This document shows positions 33,808-42,752 of a DNA stretch of 64,000 nucleotides, piece after piece; position 1 is the stretch's first letter; the number at the start of each line of letters is the position of its first letter. This DNA comes from Paenibacillus sp. OK003 (lineage in GTDB: Bacteria; Bacillota; Bacilli; Paenibacillales; Paenibacillaceae): NCBI RefSeq assembly GCF_900109515.1, contig NZ_FOBD01000019.1, forward strand, positions 1 through 64,000, read 5' to 3'. A model generated the notes under the pieces. It searched no databases. It saw only the letters and a list, made by a program, of their open reading frames with translations, and was not told where the DNA came from. The position numbers were made by a program, and so were the translations under genes.

Positions 33808-35121
33808 ATGAAAGCGCTATTAAAAAGATCGCTGGGTATGGTGTTGGCGTTGGGTATTGCAGGCAGCCTGGTCGCCTGTTCTTCCGAGTCATCGGAGGGC
33901 AAAGGTTCAGGCGGAGATGGAAGCGTTACCTTGAAGCTGTGGGATCAGTCCGTAGGTAATACAGACCCCTCGGCGAAATTATTGCCGCAAATCATCGAGA
34001 AATGGAACAATGAACATCCAGACATCCAGATTGTACGGACAGGCACGACGGGCGAGCAGTACAAAACCAAAGTCAAAACATCCATTGCAGCAGGCGAGGC
34101 GCCTGATTTGTTTTACGGTATGGGTGGGGGAAGTTTTATGGAGCCTTATATCCAGTCAGGAAACGTGCTGGAAATCACCAAGTATATTACGGATGACCTG
34201 AAAAAACGTATGGCTCCAGGCATGGCAGAGGCGATTGAAAAGGATGGGAAAATCTACACCCTTCCGGTCTACACCCATATCGCTAACCTGTATGTGAATA
34301 CTGAGCTGTTCGAGCAGGCTGGAGCCAAGCTGCCGACCACTTATACGGAATTGCTTGATGCGGTAGAGAAATTGAAGGCCGCTGGAATTACTCCGGCGCT
34401 GATGGGGGAAAAGGATCGCTGGCCGGGCATGTACTGGTATGACATCATTGCGATGCGTCAGGCAGGGAATGAAGCGGTCATTGAAGCGTTTAAAGATCCG
34501 GCAAAATGGAATTCGCCCGACTTTGTCGCAGCGGCAACCAAAATGCAGGAGCTGACCAAAGCAGGGGCATTTAACAGCAGCATGTTCAGCATGGGCTATG
34601 ATGAAATGCTGGGTGCATTCAACGCAGGCAATGGAGCCATGATGTTTCAGGCCAACTGGGTGAATGCAGGAATTGAGGACCCGTCCTCGGCCACCAAGGG
34701 CAAGGTGAAGGTCATTCCCTTCCCTGTATTTGAAGACGGCAAAGGAAATAATACGGAAATATTCGGCGGAGCCGTGGATGGCTTTTATATTAGCAATAAC
34801 ACTAAGCATCCCGATGAAGCGGTTGAATTCCTCAAGTATCTGAGTGAGCAGCTTGGTACACAAGGTTTCCTGGCTGGAGCCGGCCTGCCAAGCTGGAAAA
34901 CAGATGCACTCGACACATCCAGCCTGTCCTCCCTTGATCTGTCTGCGGCAGATATTATGAAAACGGCGACCTCATTCATCGCGTGGTGGGATAACATTCT
35001 GCCAGCGGAGTCTGCCGAAGCGCACAAAAACCTGATTGCCCAACTGCTTGCCGGAGATGTAACACCGGAGGAGTTCTGCAAACAGATGGCACAGCTCAAA
35101 CCAACAGAGCTGAGTCTGTAA
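33808..35121 (+). CDS. Sugar ABC transporter, substrate-binding lipoprotein
   Basis: 437-residue CUT1 family binding protein. Lipoprotein signal with lipobox LVAC (C24) then Ser/Gly-rich linker. Extracellular bilobal fold with ITPALMGEKDRWPGMYWYD and FQANWVNAGIEDP blocks. Start behind GGGGAGGTC. First gene of the transporter part of the locus; ligand unknown, possibly a sulfated or other complex oligosaccharide given the sulfatase next door. Confidence 0.92.
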   Translation: MKALLKRSLGMVLALGIAGSLVACSSESSEGKGSGGDGSVTLKLWDQSVGNTDPSAKLLPQIIEKWNNEHPDIQIVRTGTTGEQYKTKVKTSIAAGEAPDLFYGMGGGSFMEPYIQSGNVLEITKYITDDLKKRMAPGMAEAIEKDGKIYTLPVYTHIANLYVNTELFEQAGAKLPTTYTELLDAVEKLKAAGITPALMGEKDRWPGMYWYDIIAMRQAGNEAVIEAFKDPAKWNSPDFVAAATKMQELTKAGAFNSSMFSMGYDEMLGAFNAGNGAMMFQANWVNAGIEDPSSATKGKVKVIPFPVFEDGKGNNTEIFGGAVDGFYISNNTKHPDEAVEFLKYLSEQLGTQGFLAGAGLPSWKTDALDTSSLSSLDLSAADIMKTATSFIAWWDNILPAESAEAHKNLIAQLLAGDVTPEEFCKQMAQLKPTELSL

Positions 35122-35262
35122 TTCGCGCAGGCTAATATGCACGCAATCCTTACACGTGTATGCTCGTGAGCTTGCCAAGTTGAAGCCTGCTTACAATGAA
35201 GATGAACCCAAACAAGGCGTGGTCCGGTGTATCCCGGTCACGCCTTTGAGAGGAGAACAACA

Positions 35263-36132
35263 ATGAACTCTGTATTTTCCAATAAAGGCACGATAGCCGT
35301 CTTTGTACTGCCGACCCTGCTTCTGTTCTGCGGAATTGTGCTTATTCCGATCTTTGTCTCCAGTTATTACAGTCTGCTGGACTGGAACGGCGTAGGCAGG
35401 GGTACATTTATCGGTCTGGACAACTATGTGGAGATGTTTAAGGATACCCGGGTGCTGAATTCGATCAAAAACTCCCTGTTATTCGCGGGTGCTTCGGTGT
35501 TCATTCAACTGCCGATCTCGCTGGTGCTCGCACTGATTCTGGCGTCCAACGTCAAGGGGGAAGGATTCTACCGGACCGTGTATTTCATCCCGGTATTGAT
35601 CTCGACTGTGGTTATTGCCCAGTTGTGGTCAAAAATCTACAATGCCGATTATGGCCTGCTGAACGTGCTGCTGCAAAGTATCGGCTTATCCAGCCTGGCA
35701 CAGGATTGGCTGGGGCAGAAGGACACCGCGCTGGCGGCATCGTTTATTCCGACCTTGTGGCAGTACGTGGGGTATCACATGCTGCTGATGTATGCAGGTG
35801 CGAAGTCCGTGTCTCAGGATGTGCTCGAAGCTGCTCGAATGGATGGTGCTTCCCGTATTCGCACGGCGTGGTCCATCATGATCCCGCTGATGAAGCCAAT
35901 TCTGAAGGTAAGCCTTGTTTTTTCGGTCATCGGTGCGTTCAAGGTGTTTGACCTGATCTATGTGCTGACGGGTGGAGGGCCGTTCTACACCACTGAAGTG
36001 CCAAGCACGCTGATGTACGCTACCATTTTTGATACGTTCCGGTATGGATATGGCAGTGCAATCTCGGTCTTTATCATTGTGGAGTGTCTGGTGTGTACGA
36101 TCCTCATTAATTCATTGTTCAAAACGGAGTAG
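35263..36132 (+). CDS. Sugar ABC transporter permease (MalF-like)
   Basis: 289 residues, six predicted TM segments. ATPase-coupling EAA loop: EAARMDGASRIRTAWSIMIP. ATG 35263 follows GAGAGGAG; an upstream in-frame ATG lacks an RBS. Forms the channel with the next gene; the ATPase (MsmX-type) is not encoded here, as usual for Bacillales CUT1 systems. Confidence 0.92.
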   Translation: MNSVFSNKGTIAVFVLPTLLLFCGIVLIPIFVSSYYSLLDWNGVGRGTFIGLDNYVEMFKDTRVLNSIKNSLLFAGASVFIQLPISLVLALILASNVKGEGFYRTVYFIPVLISTVVIAQLWSKIYNADYGLLNVLLQSIGLSSLAQDWLGQKDTALAASFIPTLWQYVGYHMLLMYAGAKSVSQDVLEAARMDGASRIRTAWSIMIPLMKPILKVSLVFSVIGAFKVFDLIYVLTGGGPFYTTEVPSTLMYATIFDTFRYGYGSAISVFIIVECLVCTILINSLFKTE

Positions 36133-36147
36133 AGGGAGGCAAAAGGC

Positions 36148-37023
36148 ATGAGTACCGTAGAAGTCATGTTGCAAAAAAAGCCCAAGCCGAGGTCCATCTC
36201 CGGACCGATCGGGAAAGTGTTCCTGCAAGCGTTTCTGATCCTCGTTGCGATTGTGCAGATCTACCCGCTCATCTGGCTGGCGCTGTTTTCCCTGAAGGAT
36301 AACAGTGAAATCTTCAGCGGTGATGTGGCCGGGTTGCCCAAAGCGTTTCTGTGGAGCAACTACACCAAAGCCATGTCCGACGGCCATGTGCTGACCTATT
36401 TTATGAATAGTGTGTTGGTTACTGCGGCCTCCATTGTCTTGGTACTGATCCTGTCCTCCATGACGGGATACGCAATCACAAGGATGAACTGGAAGCTCAG
36501 CGGGTTGACGATGACGCTCATTTTGTTGGGCATGATGGTACCGATTCATGCGGCGCTGCTGCCATTGTTTATTATTTTGAAGAATCTGAGCCTGCTCAAC
36601 AGTTACTGGTCTCTGATCATTCCCTATGTGGCATTTGGCATTCCGATGGCGGTATTCATTCTGGGCAGTTTTTTCAAAGGTATCCCAAGAGAGATGGAGG
36701 AGTCGGCGGTTATCGACGGCTGTGGCATATACCGGACGTTTTTCTCCATTATCCTGCCGCTTGTGCGTCCGGCCATATCAACTGTAGCGATCTTCACATT
36801 TCTGTCCTGCTGGAATGAGCTGATGTTTGCGGTCACGTTTATCAATAACACGGCTTACCAGACATTGACGGTGGGCATGATGTCGATGGTGGGAACGTAC
36901 ATTACGCAATGGGGTATCATTGGTGCGGGACTTATGATTACGACGGTGCCAACGGTGGTCATCTATCTGCTGCTGAACAAACAGGTGCAGAAGAGTATGA
37001 TCGCAGGTGCGATCAAGGGTTAG
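36148..37023 (+). CDS. Sugar ABC transporter permease (MalG-like)
   Basis: 291 residues, six TM segments, EAA loop EESAVIDGCGIYRTFFSIIL, C-terminal NKQVQKSMIAGAIKG typical of MalG-type permeases. Starts 15 nt after the first permease behind GAGGGAGG. Last gene of the operon before deacetylase copy 2. Confidence 0.93.
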   Translation: MSTVEVMLQKKPKPRSISGPIGKVFLQAFLILVAIVQIYPLIWLALFSLKDNSEIFSGDVAGLPKAFLWSNYTKAMSDGHVLTYFMNSVLVTAASIVLVLILSSMTGYAITRMNWKLSGLTMTLILLGMMVPIHAALLPLFIILKNLSLLNSYWSLIIPYVAFGIPMAVFILGSFFKGIPREMEESAVIDGCGIYRTFFSIILPLVRPAISTVAIFTFLSCWNELMFAVTFINNTAYQTLTVGMMSMVGTYITQWGIIGAGLMITTVPTVVIYLLLNKQVQKSMIAGAIKG

Positions 37024-37203
37024 CTGGAGGCTGGACTGGAGGGCGTGGCGGTAGTAGGGGATTGCTGCTTGCTCTCTTTCTGGTAGATATCGGCTTGATT
37101 CGGGATTTCGCAAGGTGTGATCTCTGGACTGGACCGCGGCCTATGGACATGGAATAATAAGGGAGTGTGTAGCCAGATAGTTGCAGAGAAGGGTCATTAT
37201 AGT

Positions 37204-37824
37204 ATGGTCAATATTGCGATGGTAGAGCAGGAGTCTGTTCGGGAAAAGGTTGTGGCGTTCACGTTTGATGATGGGCCGCATCCGGTGTATACACCTCAAT
37301 TGCTTGAGATATTCCGCCGTGCGGGTGGGCAGGCAACGTTTTTCATGATTGGCCAAGAGATGGAGACTCACCCGGAGATTGCGGCGGAGGTGCACCGGGA
37401 AGGGCATGAGATCGCAAATCATACGTATACGCATCCGGACCTGACCAAGTTGACACTGGAGGAAGCCGAGGAGGAGCTGCAACGCGCAGAACGTCTTGTT
37501 CAAAAAGTTACGGGGCAACCTGCCCGCAGCTTCCGACCACCATACTTTGGCGTAAACGATGATATACTGTCTCTGGCAGCTGAGCGTGGATATCGTACGA
37601 TTGGTGCGGTCAACGGGGATGCGAAGGATTGGGACAATCCGGGTGTTGAGCACATTCTGGAGCATACCCGGTCTGCGGTGAAACCTGGCAGCGTGCTCAT
37701 ATTCCATGATGGGTACGGGGATCGTTCCCAGACGGTGGAGGCGGTTCGTGTGCTGGTGGATGAACTGGCCACGGAAGGGTACCGTTTGGTGACTGTAAGT
37801 GAGTTGTTGAAGTTATCTTGTTGA
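37204..37824 (+). CDS. Polysaccharide deacetylase, copy 2
   Basis: 206 residues from ATG 37204. Same CE4 motifs as copy 1: FTFDDGPHP, HEIANHTYTHPDLT, RPPYF, FHDGYGDR. No signal peptide. An upstream block (TGATCTCTGGACT ... CATGGAATAATA) and the downstream terminator core are also shared with copy 1, so the duplication covered flanks as well as the gene. Not obviously co-transcribed with the permeases (180-nt gap). Confidence 0.9.
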   Translation: MVNIAMVEQESVREKVVAFTFDDGPHPVYTPQLLEIFRRAGGQATFFMIGQEMETHPEIAAEVHREGHEIANHTYTHPDLTKLTLEEAEEELQRAERLVQKVTGQPARSFRPPYFGVNDDILSLAAERGYRTIGAVNGDAKDWDNPGVEHILEHTRSAVKPGSVLIFHDGYGDRSQTVEAVRVLVDELATEGYRLVTVSELLKLSC

Positions 37825-37847
37825 TTTATCAACACAAAATAATAGAG

Positions 37848-37887
37848 CGGGCCCATCATTCATTGGAACGACTGGGCCCGTTTCTTT
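37848..37887 (+). terminator. Terminator after deacetylase copy 2
   Basis: CGGGCCCA/TGGGCCCG stem, 17-nt loop, TTTCTTT. Homologous to the copy 1 terminator. Confidence 0.8.
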
Positions 37888-37914
37888 GTCCAGAGTCCAC
37901 CAACCCAGGTTTCA

Positions 37915-39213
37915 TTAGTTCTTCTTTTCTTTAAATACTTGATCCATTTCCTTCAGCATTTTCTCAATCGGATAGGTTTGTCCACCGTCGACCAACACAC
38001 TTCGAATACCTGCAAACATCGTATCCTGAACGCCTTGAGGCCATCTTTGATCCAGAAAATGATATGTTCCTATGTTCATATAAGGCGTGAGTTCTTTCAA
38101 CGTTGAGTTAAGCTCGGGGTGGACGTCCGTAAACACAGGGAATGCCTGTGCTTGTTTAAGCAGCATCTCATTGTTTTCGGGCTCTGCCCAAAAGTCGATG
38201 TATTTCTTGACCTCTTCGGGATGTTCCGTTGTCGCCGAAGCGCCTAACCCGAGAGAAAGTCCCACGGCGACGTATGTTTTTTCTCCAGGCTTGACATAAG
38301 GAAGCGGAAACATTCCCATATCCGCTTCAGGATTAAATGCAGATATGGTTGGTAAAGCCCAGTTTCCCATGACCATCATTCCAGCCTTGCCTGTCGCTAG
38401 TAATTGAACCATCTGATCAAAACTTGTGCTCAACACACCGTCGTTGAAGTATCCTCTCTCTACCAGATCCACATAATCGGTCATCATTTGGTTCCATGGA
38501 GATTTTGCAAAGGTAACTTTGCCATCATACATATCCTGATCAAATGACGGATAATCGCGGTATATAGCCGACGGGGCCATTGCAAAAGGAATAATTTGCG
38601 TTACCCAAAGATCTCTGTTGCCAATTGCAAGAGGCGTGATATGAGCAGCTTTCATTGTTTCACATACGGCTAAAAATTCGTTCCAGTCCTTCGGAATCGT
38701 TAGTCCAAGGTCTGAAAAAATTTTTCGGTTATAGATCACGCCTATAGCGTTCTGATTAATGGGCAGCCCGTACACTTTACCATTGATGCTTTCCATATCC
38801 TTTGCCCCGGCTTGAAGACGGGAAACCCAGGGGCGGTCAGAGAGGTCCATCAAATATCCCGCTTTGACAAAAGGATCTTTCCATGTGCCTGGAAAAACGT
38901 GAAATAAATCCGGTGCATCACCTGATGCAATTCGCGTCTTGATTAAAGACTGATATTGGTCAACCGGAGCATATTCATAATCAATCTTGATGTTAGGATA
39001 TTTTTTTTGGAAACGTTGATTCATTTCATCAAGAACAGGCCCGACTTCTGCTTCCCAATAGGCCAGCATTTTAAGCGTCACTGGTTTTTCATTAATGATT
39101 GCTTCTGATGTACCTTTGTTAACGTTTTTCGACCACCACCATCCAGCCAATGTACATGTTAGTAGCAAGGCAATCGTCGTGGTTCTCATCACTCTCTGTT
39201 TTCTGGACATCAT
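37915..39213 (-). CDS. Extra sugar-binding protein next to a two-component system
   Basis: 432 residues, CUT1 solute-binding fold (KKYPNIKIDYEYAPVDQYQS, GDAPDLFHVFPG, YGLPINQNAIGVIYNR). N-terminal hydrophobic anchor without a clean lipobox (TTTIALLLTCTLAGWWW), so possibly membrane-anchored. No permease follows; it is the last gene after the kinase and regulator, a position used in Bacillales for binding proteins that present sugar to the sensor kinase. That sensing role is inference. Confidence 0.85.
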   Translation of the reverse strand: MMSRKQRVMRTTTIALLLTCTLAGWWWSKNVNKGTSEAIINEKPVTLKMLAYWEAEVGPVLDEMNQRFQKKYPNIKIDYEYAPVDQYQSLIKTRIASGDAPDLFHVFPGTWKDPFVKAGYLMDLSDRPWVSRLQAGAKDMESINGKVYGLPINQNAIGVIYNRKIFSDLGLTIPKDWNEFLAVCETMKAAHITPLAIGNRDLWVTQIIPFAMAPSAIYRDYPSFDQDMYDGKVTFAKSPWNQMMTDYVDLVERGYFNDGVLSTSFDQMVQLLATGKAGMMVMGNWALPTISAFNPEADMGMFPLPYVKPGEKTYVAVGLSLGLGASATTEHPEEVKKYIDFWAEPENNEMLLKQAQAFPVFTDVHPELNSTLKELTPYMNIGTYHFLDQRWPQGVQDTMFAGIRSVLVDGGQTYPIEKMLKEMDQVFKEKKN

Positions 39214-39237
39214 CAGCCTTCCTTCTGAGAAAAAAAT

Positions 39238-40734
39238 TTATTTTTCCTTTCGTTTATATTCTTGTGGTGTTACGCCCGTAAACCGTTTGAACGTTTGACT
39301 GAAGAATTTCGGATCTTCATAACCTACAAGTCTGCTTATTTCCGTAATTCTCTTATAACCGCTGTCCAGCAATTCGATTGCTTTGTTCAATCGCATATGA
39401 ATGAGGTAATCTGAGAAATTATAGCCTGTTTCCGCTTTAAATAATTTGGACAAATAACTAATGCTGACATGGTAACGCAAAGCAAAGTCCTGGAGATGCA
39501 CCGTTTCAGCGTAATGTTTGTTTAGATAATCCAATATTGCAGGGATGATCTGTTTGGGCTGTGGTGTGGCATGGTGGACACCAGCCATCAATCGGGTCAG
39601 TCTATCTTTTAACCACTCAAGCAGCGCATCGTCCGTTCGGCATGTTATCAGGAAATCATATATCAAATCTTCGCTTATGGCTTCCCAATCCGGCTCCGTG
39701 ATTTTATACTTCAGAGCATATAAAAAATCGGAGAGCAACACAGACGTTTGTTTTAATGTGATTCCGTCCCGGCGCAAGTCGTCCAGCATTCTTCGCAACT
39801 CAGTGAAAAGTTTACCTGATTCCCCATCTCGAATATACGCCTCGATTCGCCGTGCACTGTCCCAGAACATCTGTCCAGAGACATGATGATTAACAAACAT
39901 AAAGGTTGAAACGCCTAGGCGAATTTGATTTTCCAATCGTTGCAGACTACGCCGGTAGACTTCTTCCATCGTTTCGCATTCTTTTTTCAATTCATAAACG
40001 GTGTGAATGACAGCCACCTGTTCTACCTGTTCAAGGAGAAACGTGTTAATACGGCTAGACATGCGCCGCAAGCTTTCTTCCCGTGCGTTTTCTTGTACAG
40101 GAAGCAGCATGATCCTCGAATGACCATCCATGTCCACACATGTGGCGGAGGGATGAATATTTAGGCGAAGCCACTCCAGGAGTGGGCCTATATCTACTCC
40201 ACTGTTTGACCAGGTAAATGAGCTTTTCCAATTTTCAAGTAGAACGGTAGTCATAAGCCAATGCCCGGTAAATGCTTTTTCGCCATTACGGTCAGCTGGT
40301 AATGTGATCCCTCTGAACATTTGAGAAAGCGACCACTGTAACTCATGCTGATTCCTGGCTTCCAGCTTGAAAATGGCTTCCCGTGCACGTTTCATGGCCA
40401 GGTCCAATTCTCCTGCCATTACCGGCTTTAGCAGGTATTCCTTCGCACCTAGCTTCAGGGCAGCTCGTACGTATTCAAAATCATTATATCCGCTTAACAG
40501 GATAATTTGAGATTGCGGGTGGAATGAAAGAATGTCATGAACGACTTCCAGCCCGTTCCTGCCAGGCATACGTATATCTGAAATTACAATATCCGGAGCG
40601 AACTTTCTGGCATAAGCAATGGCATCTTCGCCGTTGTCAAAGCCGACCACGGTATGGTCCGATTCATACGGTTTCATTAGATGACGGAGTTCGTCCATCG
40701 CCAGCATTTCATCTTCAATCAGCATGATGATCAT
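39238..40734 (-). CDS. YesN-type response regulator with AraC output domain
   Basis: 498 residues. REC domain with D53 (ISDIRMPGRNG) and IEDEM acidic pair; C-terminal AraC helix-turn-helix pair (VHLQDFALRYHVSISYLSKL ... GYEDPKFFSQTFKRFTG). ATG 40734 preceded by GGAAGGGAAAG and overlapping the kinase gene end by 20 nt. Candidate regulator of the rhamnosidase/xylosidase transporter operon and of the propeller-lectin gene, whose promoters share a motif. Confidence 0.92.
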   Translation of the reverse strand: MIIMLIEDEMLAMDELRHLMKPYESDHTVVGFDNGEDAIAYARKFAPDIVISDIRMPGRNGLEVVHDILSFHPQSQIILLSGYNDFEYVRAALKLGAKEYLLKPVMAGELDLAMKRAREAIFKLEARNQHELQWSLSQMFRGITLPADRNGEKAFTGHWLMTTVLLENWKSSFTWSNSGVDIGPLLEWLRLNIHPSATCVDMDGHSRIMLLPVQENAREESLRRMSSRINTFLLEQVEQVAVIHTVYELKKECETMEEVYRRSLQRLENQIRLGVSTFMFVNHHVSGQMFWDSARRIEAYIRDGESGKLFTELRRMLDDLRRDGITLKQTSVLLSDFLYALKYKITEPDWEAISEDLIYDFLITCRTDDALLEWLKDRLTRLMAGVHHATPQPKQIIPAILDYLNKHYAETVHLQDFALRYHVSISYLSKLFKAETGYNFSDYLIHMRLNKAIELLDSGYKRITEISRLVGYEDPKFFSQTFKRFTGVTPQEYKRKEK

Positions 40735-42553
40735 GTTGTCTTTCCCTTCCTTCGTATACCAAAGGTAAAGTGAGTATAAATGTGATCCCTTCTTCACAGG
40801 TCTGCTCGAAGGTTAAACCGGAACAGTCCCCGTAGACTAGACGCATACGGCTCTGAAGGTTAATCAGAGCAATGCCCATATGTTCTGATTGTTCCGATTG
40901 TGAGGTAATCGAATCAGCCATTTCCAGTTTTTGTTTTAATGTGGCTTGCTTGTCCTCATCGATCCCCGATCCATTATCCTCAACTCGAATTTCCAGCCGT
41001 TCTCCGTTAATTCTCGCTTTCACGGACACCCAGCCCCCCGATTTACGGCGTTCCAAACCATGTACGACAGCATTTTCGACCAAGGGCTGAATCATCAGGC
41101 GCAATACCCTTGCCTGCTGAATGTGTTCAGGAATGTCAATATGAAAGGTGATCCGTTCCTGAAACCGGTATTTTTGAATGCGAATATAACTGCCTACAAG
41201 CTCCATTTCTTCTCGCAGCTCGACAGTTCTATCCCAGTTGTATAAGCTGTAACGAAACAAATGGGCGAGTGATTCGGTTACGTTGACGACATCTTCCGAT
41301 GCGCCCTTTCTGCCCAAAGACTTTAGGATGGTTAAGGTGTTAAACAGAAAGTGAGGATTGATCTGCGCCTGCAAAGCCACAAGTCTTGCATCTCGTTCAC
41401 GAATCTCTGCCATGTAAACTTTCGTGATCATCGTCTGGAGACTATCGAGCATTTGATTAAATACTTTGCCCATTAATCCAATTTCATTCTGATTTCCCGT
41501 TTGCTCAGCACGTACAGAAAAGTCGCCGCGTTCTACATGCTTCATTGTAATGATCATGTGGCGCAGAGGCCTTGTAATACTTCGTGCAATGAGAGAGCCG
41601 ATCACCATGACCAGCAATAATACAACGAATTCAATACCCATTACTGTATTTCGAATTATTTGCAATTTCCCCGTGATATCACTCATGGGGGTAAGTATTA
41701 ACGTTGTCCAGCCTGTATAGTCGGATCGTCCAATTCCATAGAGGTAACTTTGACCCTGCCAATCCGTTTGGCCAGCAGTGTTGTCTTGATTCAAGGAACG
41801 GATAGAGAGGTTAGTTATTTTTTTTCCTGTCAACACATCATTTTTGTCGTATACTACCTGATTTTGGTCGTTTATTACGAACAGTAAGGTGCCCGGTGTA
41901 TTCCTGTTCTCCTGGAATGAAACCAAATCTTTAAAGACATCGGAATGAATGTCAATCTTCATATAGCCGATTCGTTTGCCTGTCGGGATTTGATTCATTG
42001 CCCGAACCAGAGAAAAGACCTGTTCGCCCGTAAAATTAGTAATGGTATTTTCCTTCATCGTAGGCCATAACAAAAATGGCTTGTGCTTACTGTATTGGTC
42101 ATAAGGATACCAGGGTTCCTGTGTAACTGAATATCCGACCGGAGGGCTCCGCTTGGACCAGTAATAAGTCAGCTCGGCCTGGCGATTGGAGAATAGATAT
42201 ATCCCTTGTACGGCAGGCCAAGAGATAGATAAATTCAGAAGATGCGAAGAAACTTGCTGGGTAAGATTCGCCTGTTCCAAGGCACTCAGGTCATTGTCCT
42301 GACCCATCGCCTTTTGAACGATGGGATCATTAAATACGGACAAAGAAAGCTTCTCAAGATTTTCCGAGTAAAGGTCCAGCGACCGTGTAATCTGATCTGT
42401 GTTCGCCACAAGCAACTGCATGGATTGTCGCTTTAATTCGTTGACGCTGCTGTAATAATAGAAGATCCCGCTCAGTATAAAAGAGGTCGCAAACAGGACG
42501 GTAAAGCTAACGACGAGCTTCGTAATAAGTTTCCAGGAACGCCAGTGTTTCAT
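40715..42553 (-). CDS. YesM-type sensor histidine kinase
   Basis: 612 residues from ATG 42553 (TGGGGGAAAC upstream). Two TM segments around a large extracellular sensor (about 40-290), HAMP (LIARSITRPLRHMI), phosphoacceptor in LQAQINPHFLFNTLT, ATPase VEDNGSGID. Partner of the overlapping response regulator. The adjacent binding protein may be its co-sensor. Confidence 0.92.
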   Translation of the reverse strand: MKHWRSWKLITKLVVSFTVLFATSFILSGIFYYYSSVNELKRQSMQLLVANTDQITRSLDLYSENLEKLSLSVFNDPIVQKAMGQDNDLSALEQANLTQQVSSHLLNLSISWPAVQGIYLFSNRQAELTYYWSKRSPPVGYSVTQEPWYPYDQYSKHKPFLLWPTMKENTITNFTGEQVFSLVRAMNQIPTGKRIGYMKIDIHSDVFKDLVSFQENRNTPGTLLFVINDQNQVVYDKNDVLTGKKITNLSIRSLNQDNTAGQTDWQGQSYLYGIGRSDYTGWTTLILTPMSDITGKLQIIRNTVMGIEFVVLLLVMVIGSLIARSITRPLRHMIITMKHVERGDFSVRAEQTGNQNEIGLMGKVFNQMLDSLQTMITKVYMAEIRERDARLVALQAQINPHFLFNTLTILKSLGRKGASEDVVNVTESLAHLFRYSLYNWDRTVELREEMELVGSYIRIQKYRFQERITFHIDIPEHIQQARVLRLMIQPLVENAVVHGLERRKSGGWVSVKARINGERLEIRVEDNGSGIDEDKQATLKQKLEMADSITSQSEQSEHMGIALINLQSRMRLVYGDCSGLTFEQTCEEGITFILTLPLVYEGRERQHDHHAD

Positions 42554-42659
42554 CGTTTCCCCCATATAAGCTGGTATGTGACGGTATGCCCTTTCATTAT
42601 ATATGTCTGCTTTTCATGTGCCTAGTGTGAACTCTGCGGAAAGGTTGGTTCTACCACAA

Positions 42660-42692
42660 AGCTCTGATGATGCTTGTTACATCATCAGAGCT
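42660..42692 (-). terminator. Terminator-like hairpin after the propeller-lectin gene
   Basis: Perfect 13-bp stem AGCTCTGATGATG/CATCATCAGAGCT, 7-nt loop, short T-tract on the minus strand. Confidence 0.7.
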
Positions 42693-42752
42693 TCCTTTAG
42701 TCATTCTGGCATTTCCCCATGTACACGAACGGATTCCATGGAAATTACCTCA

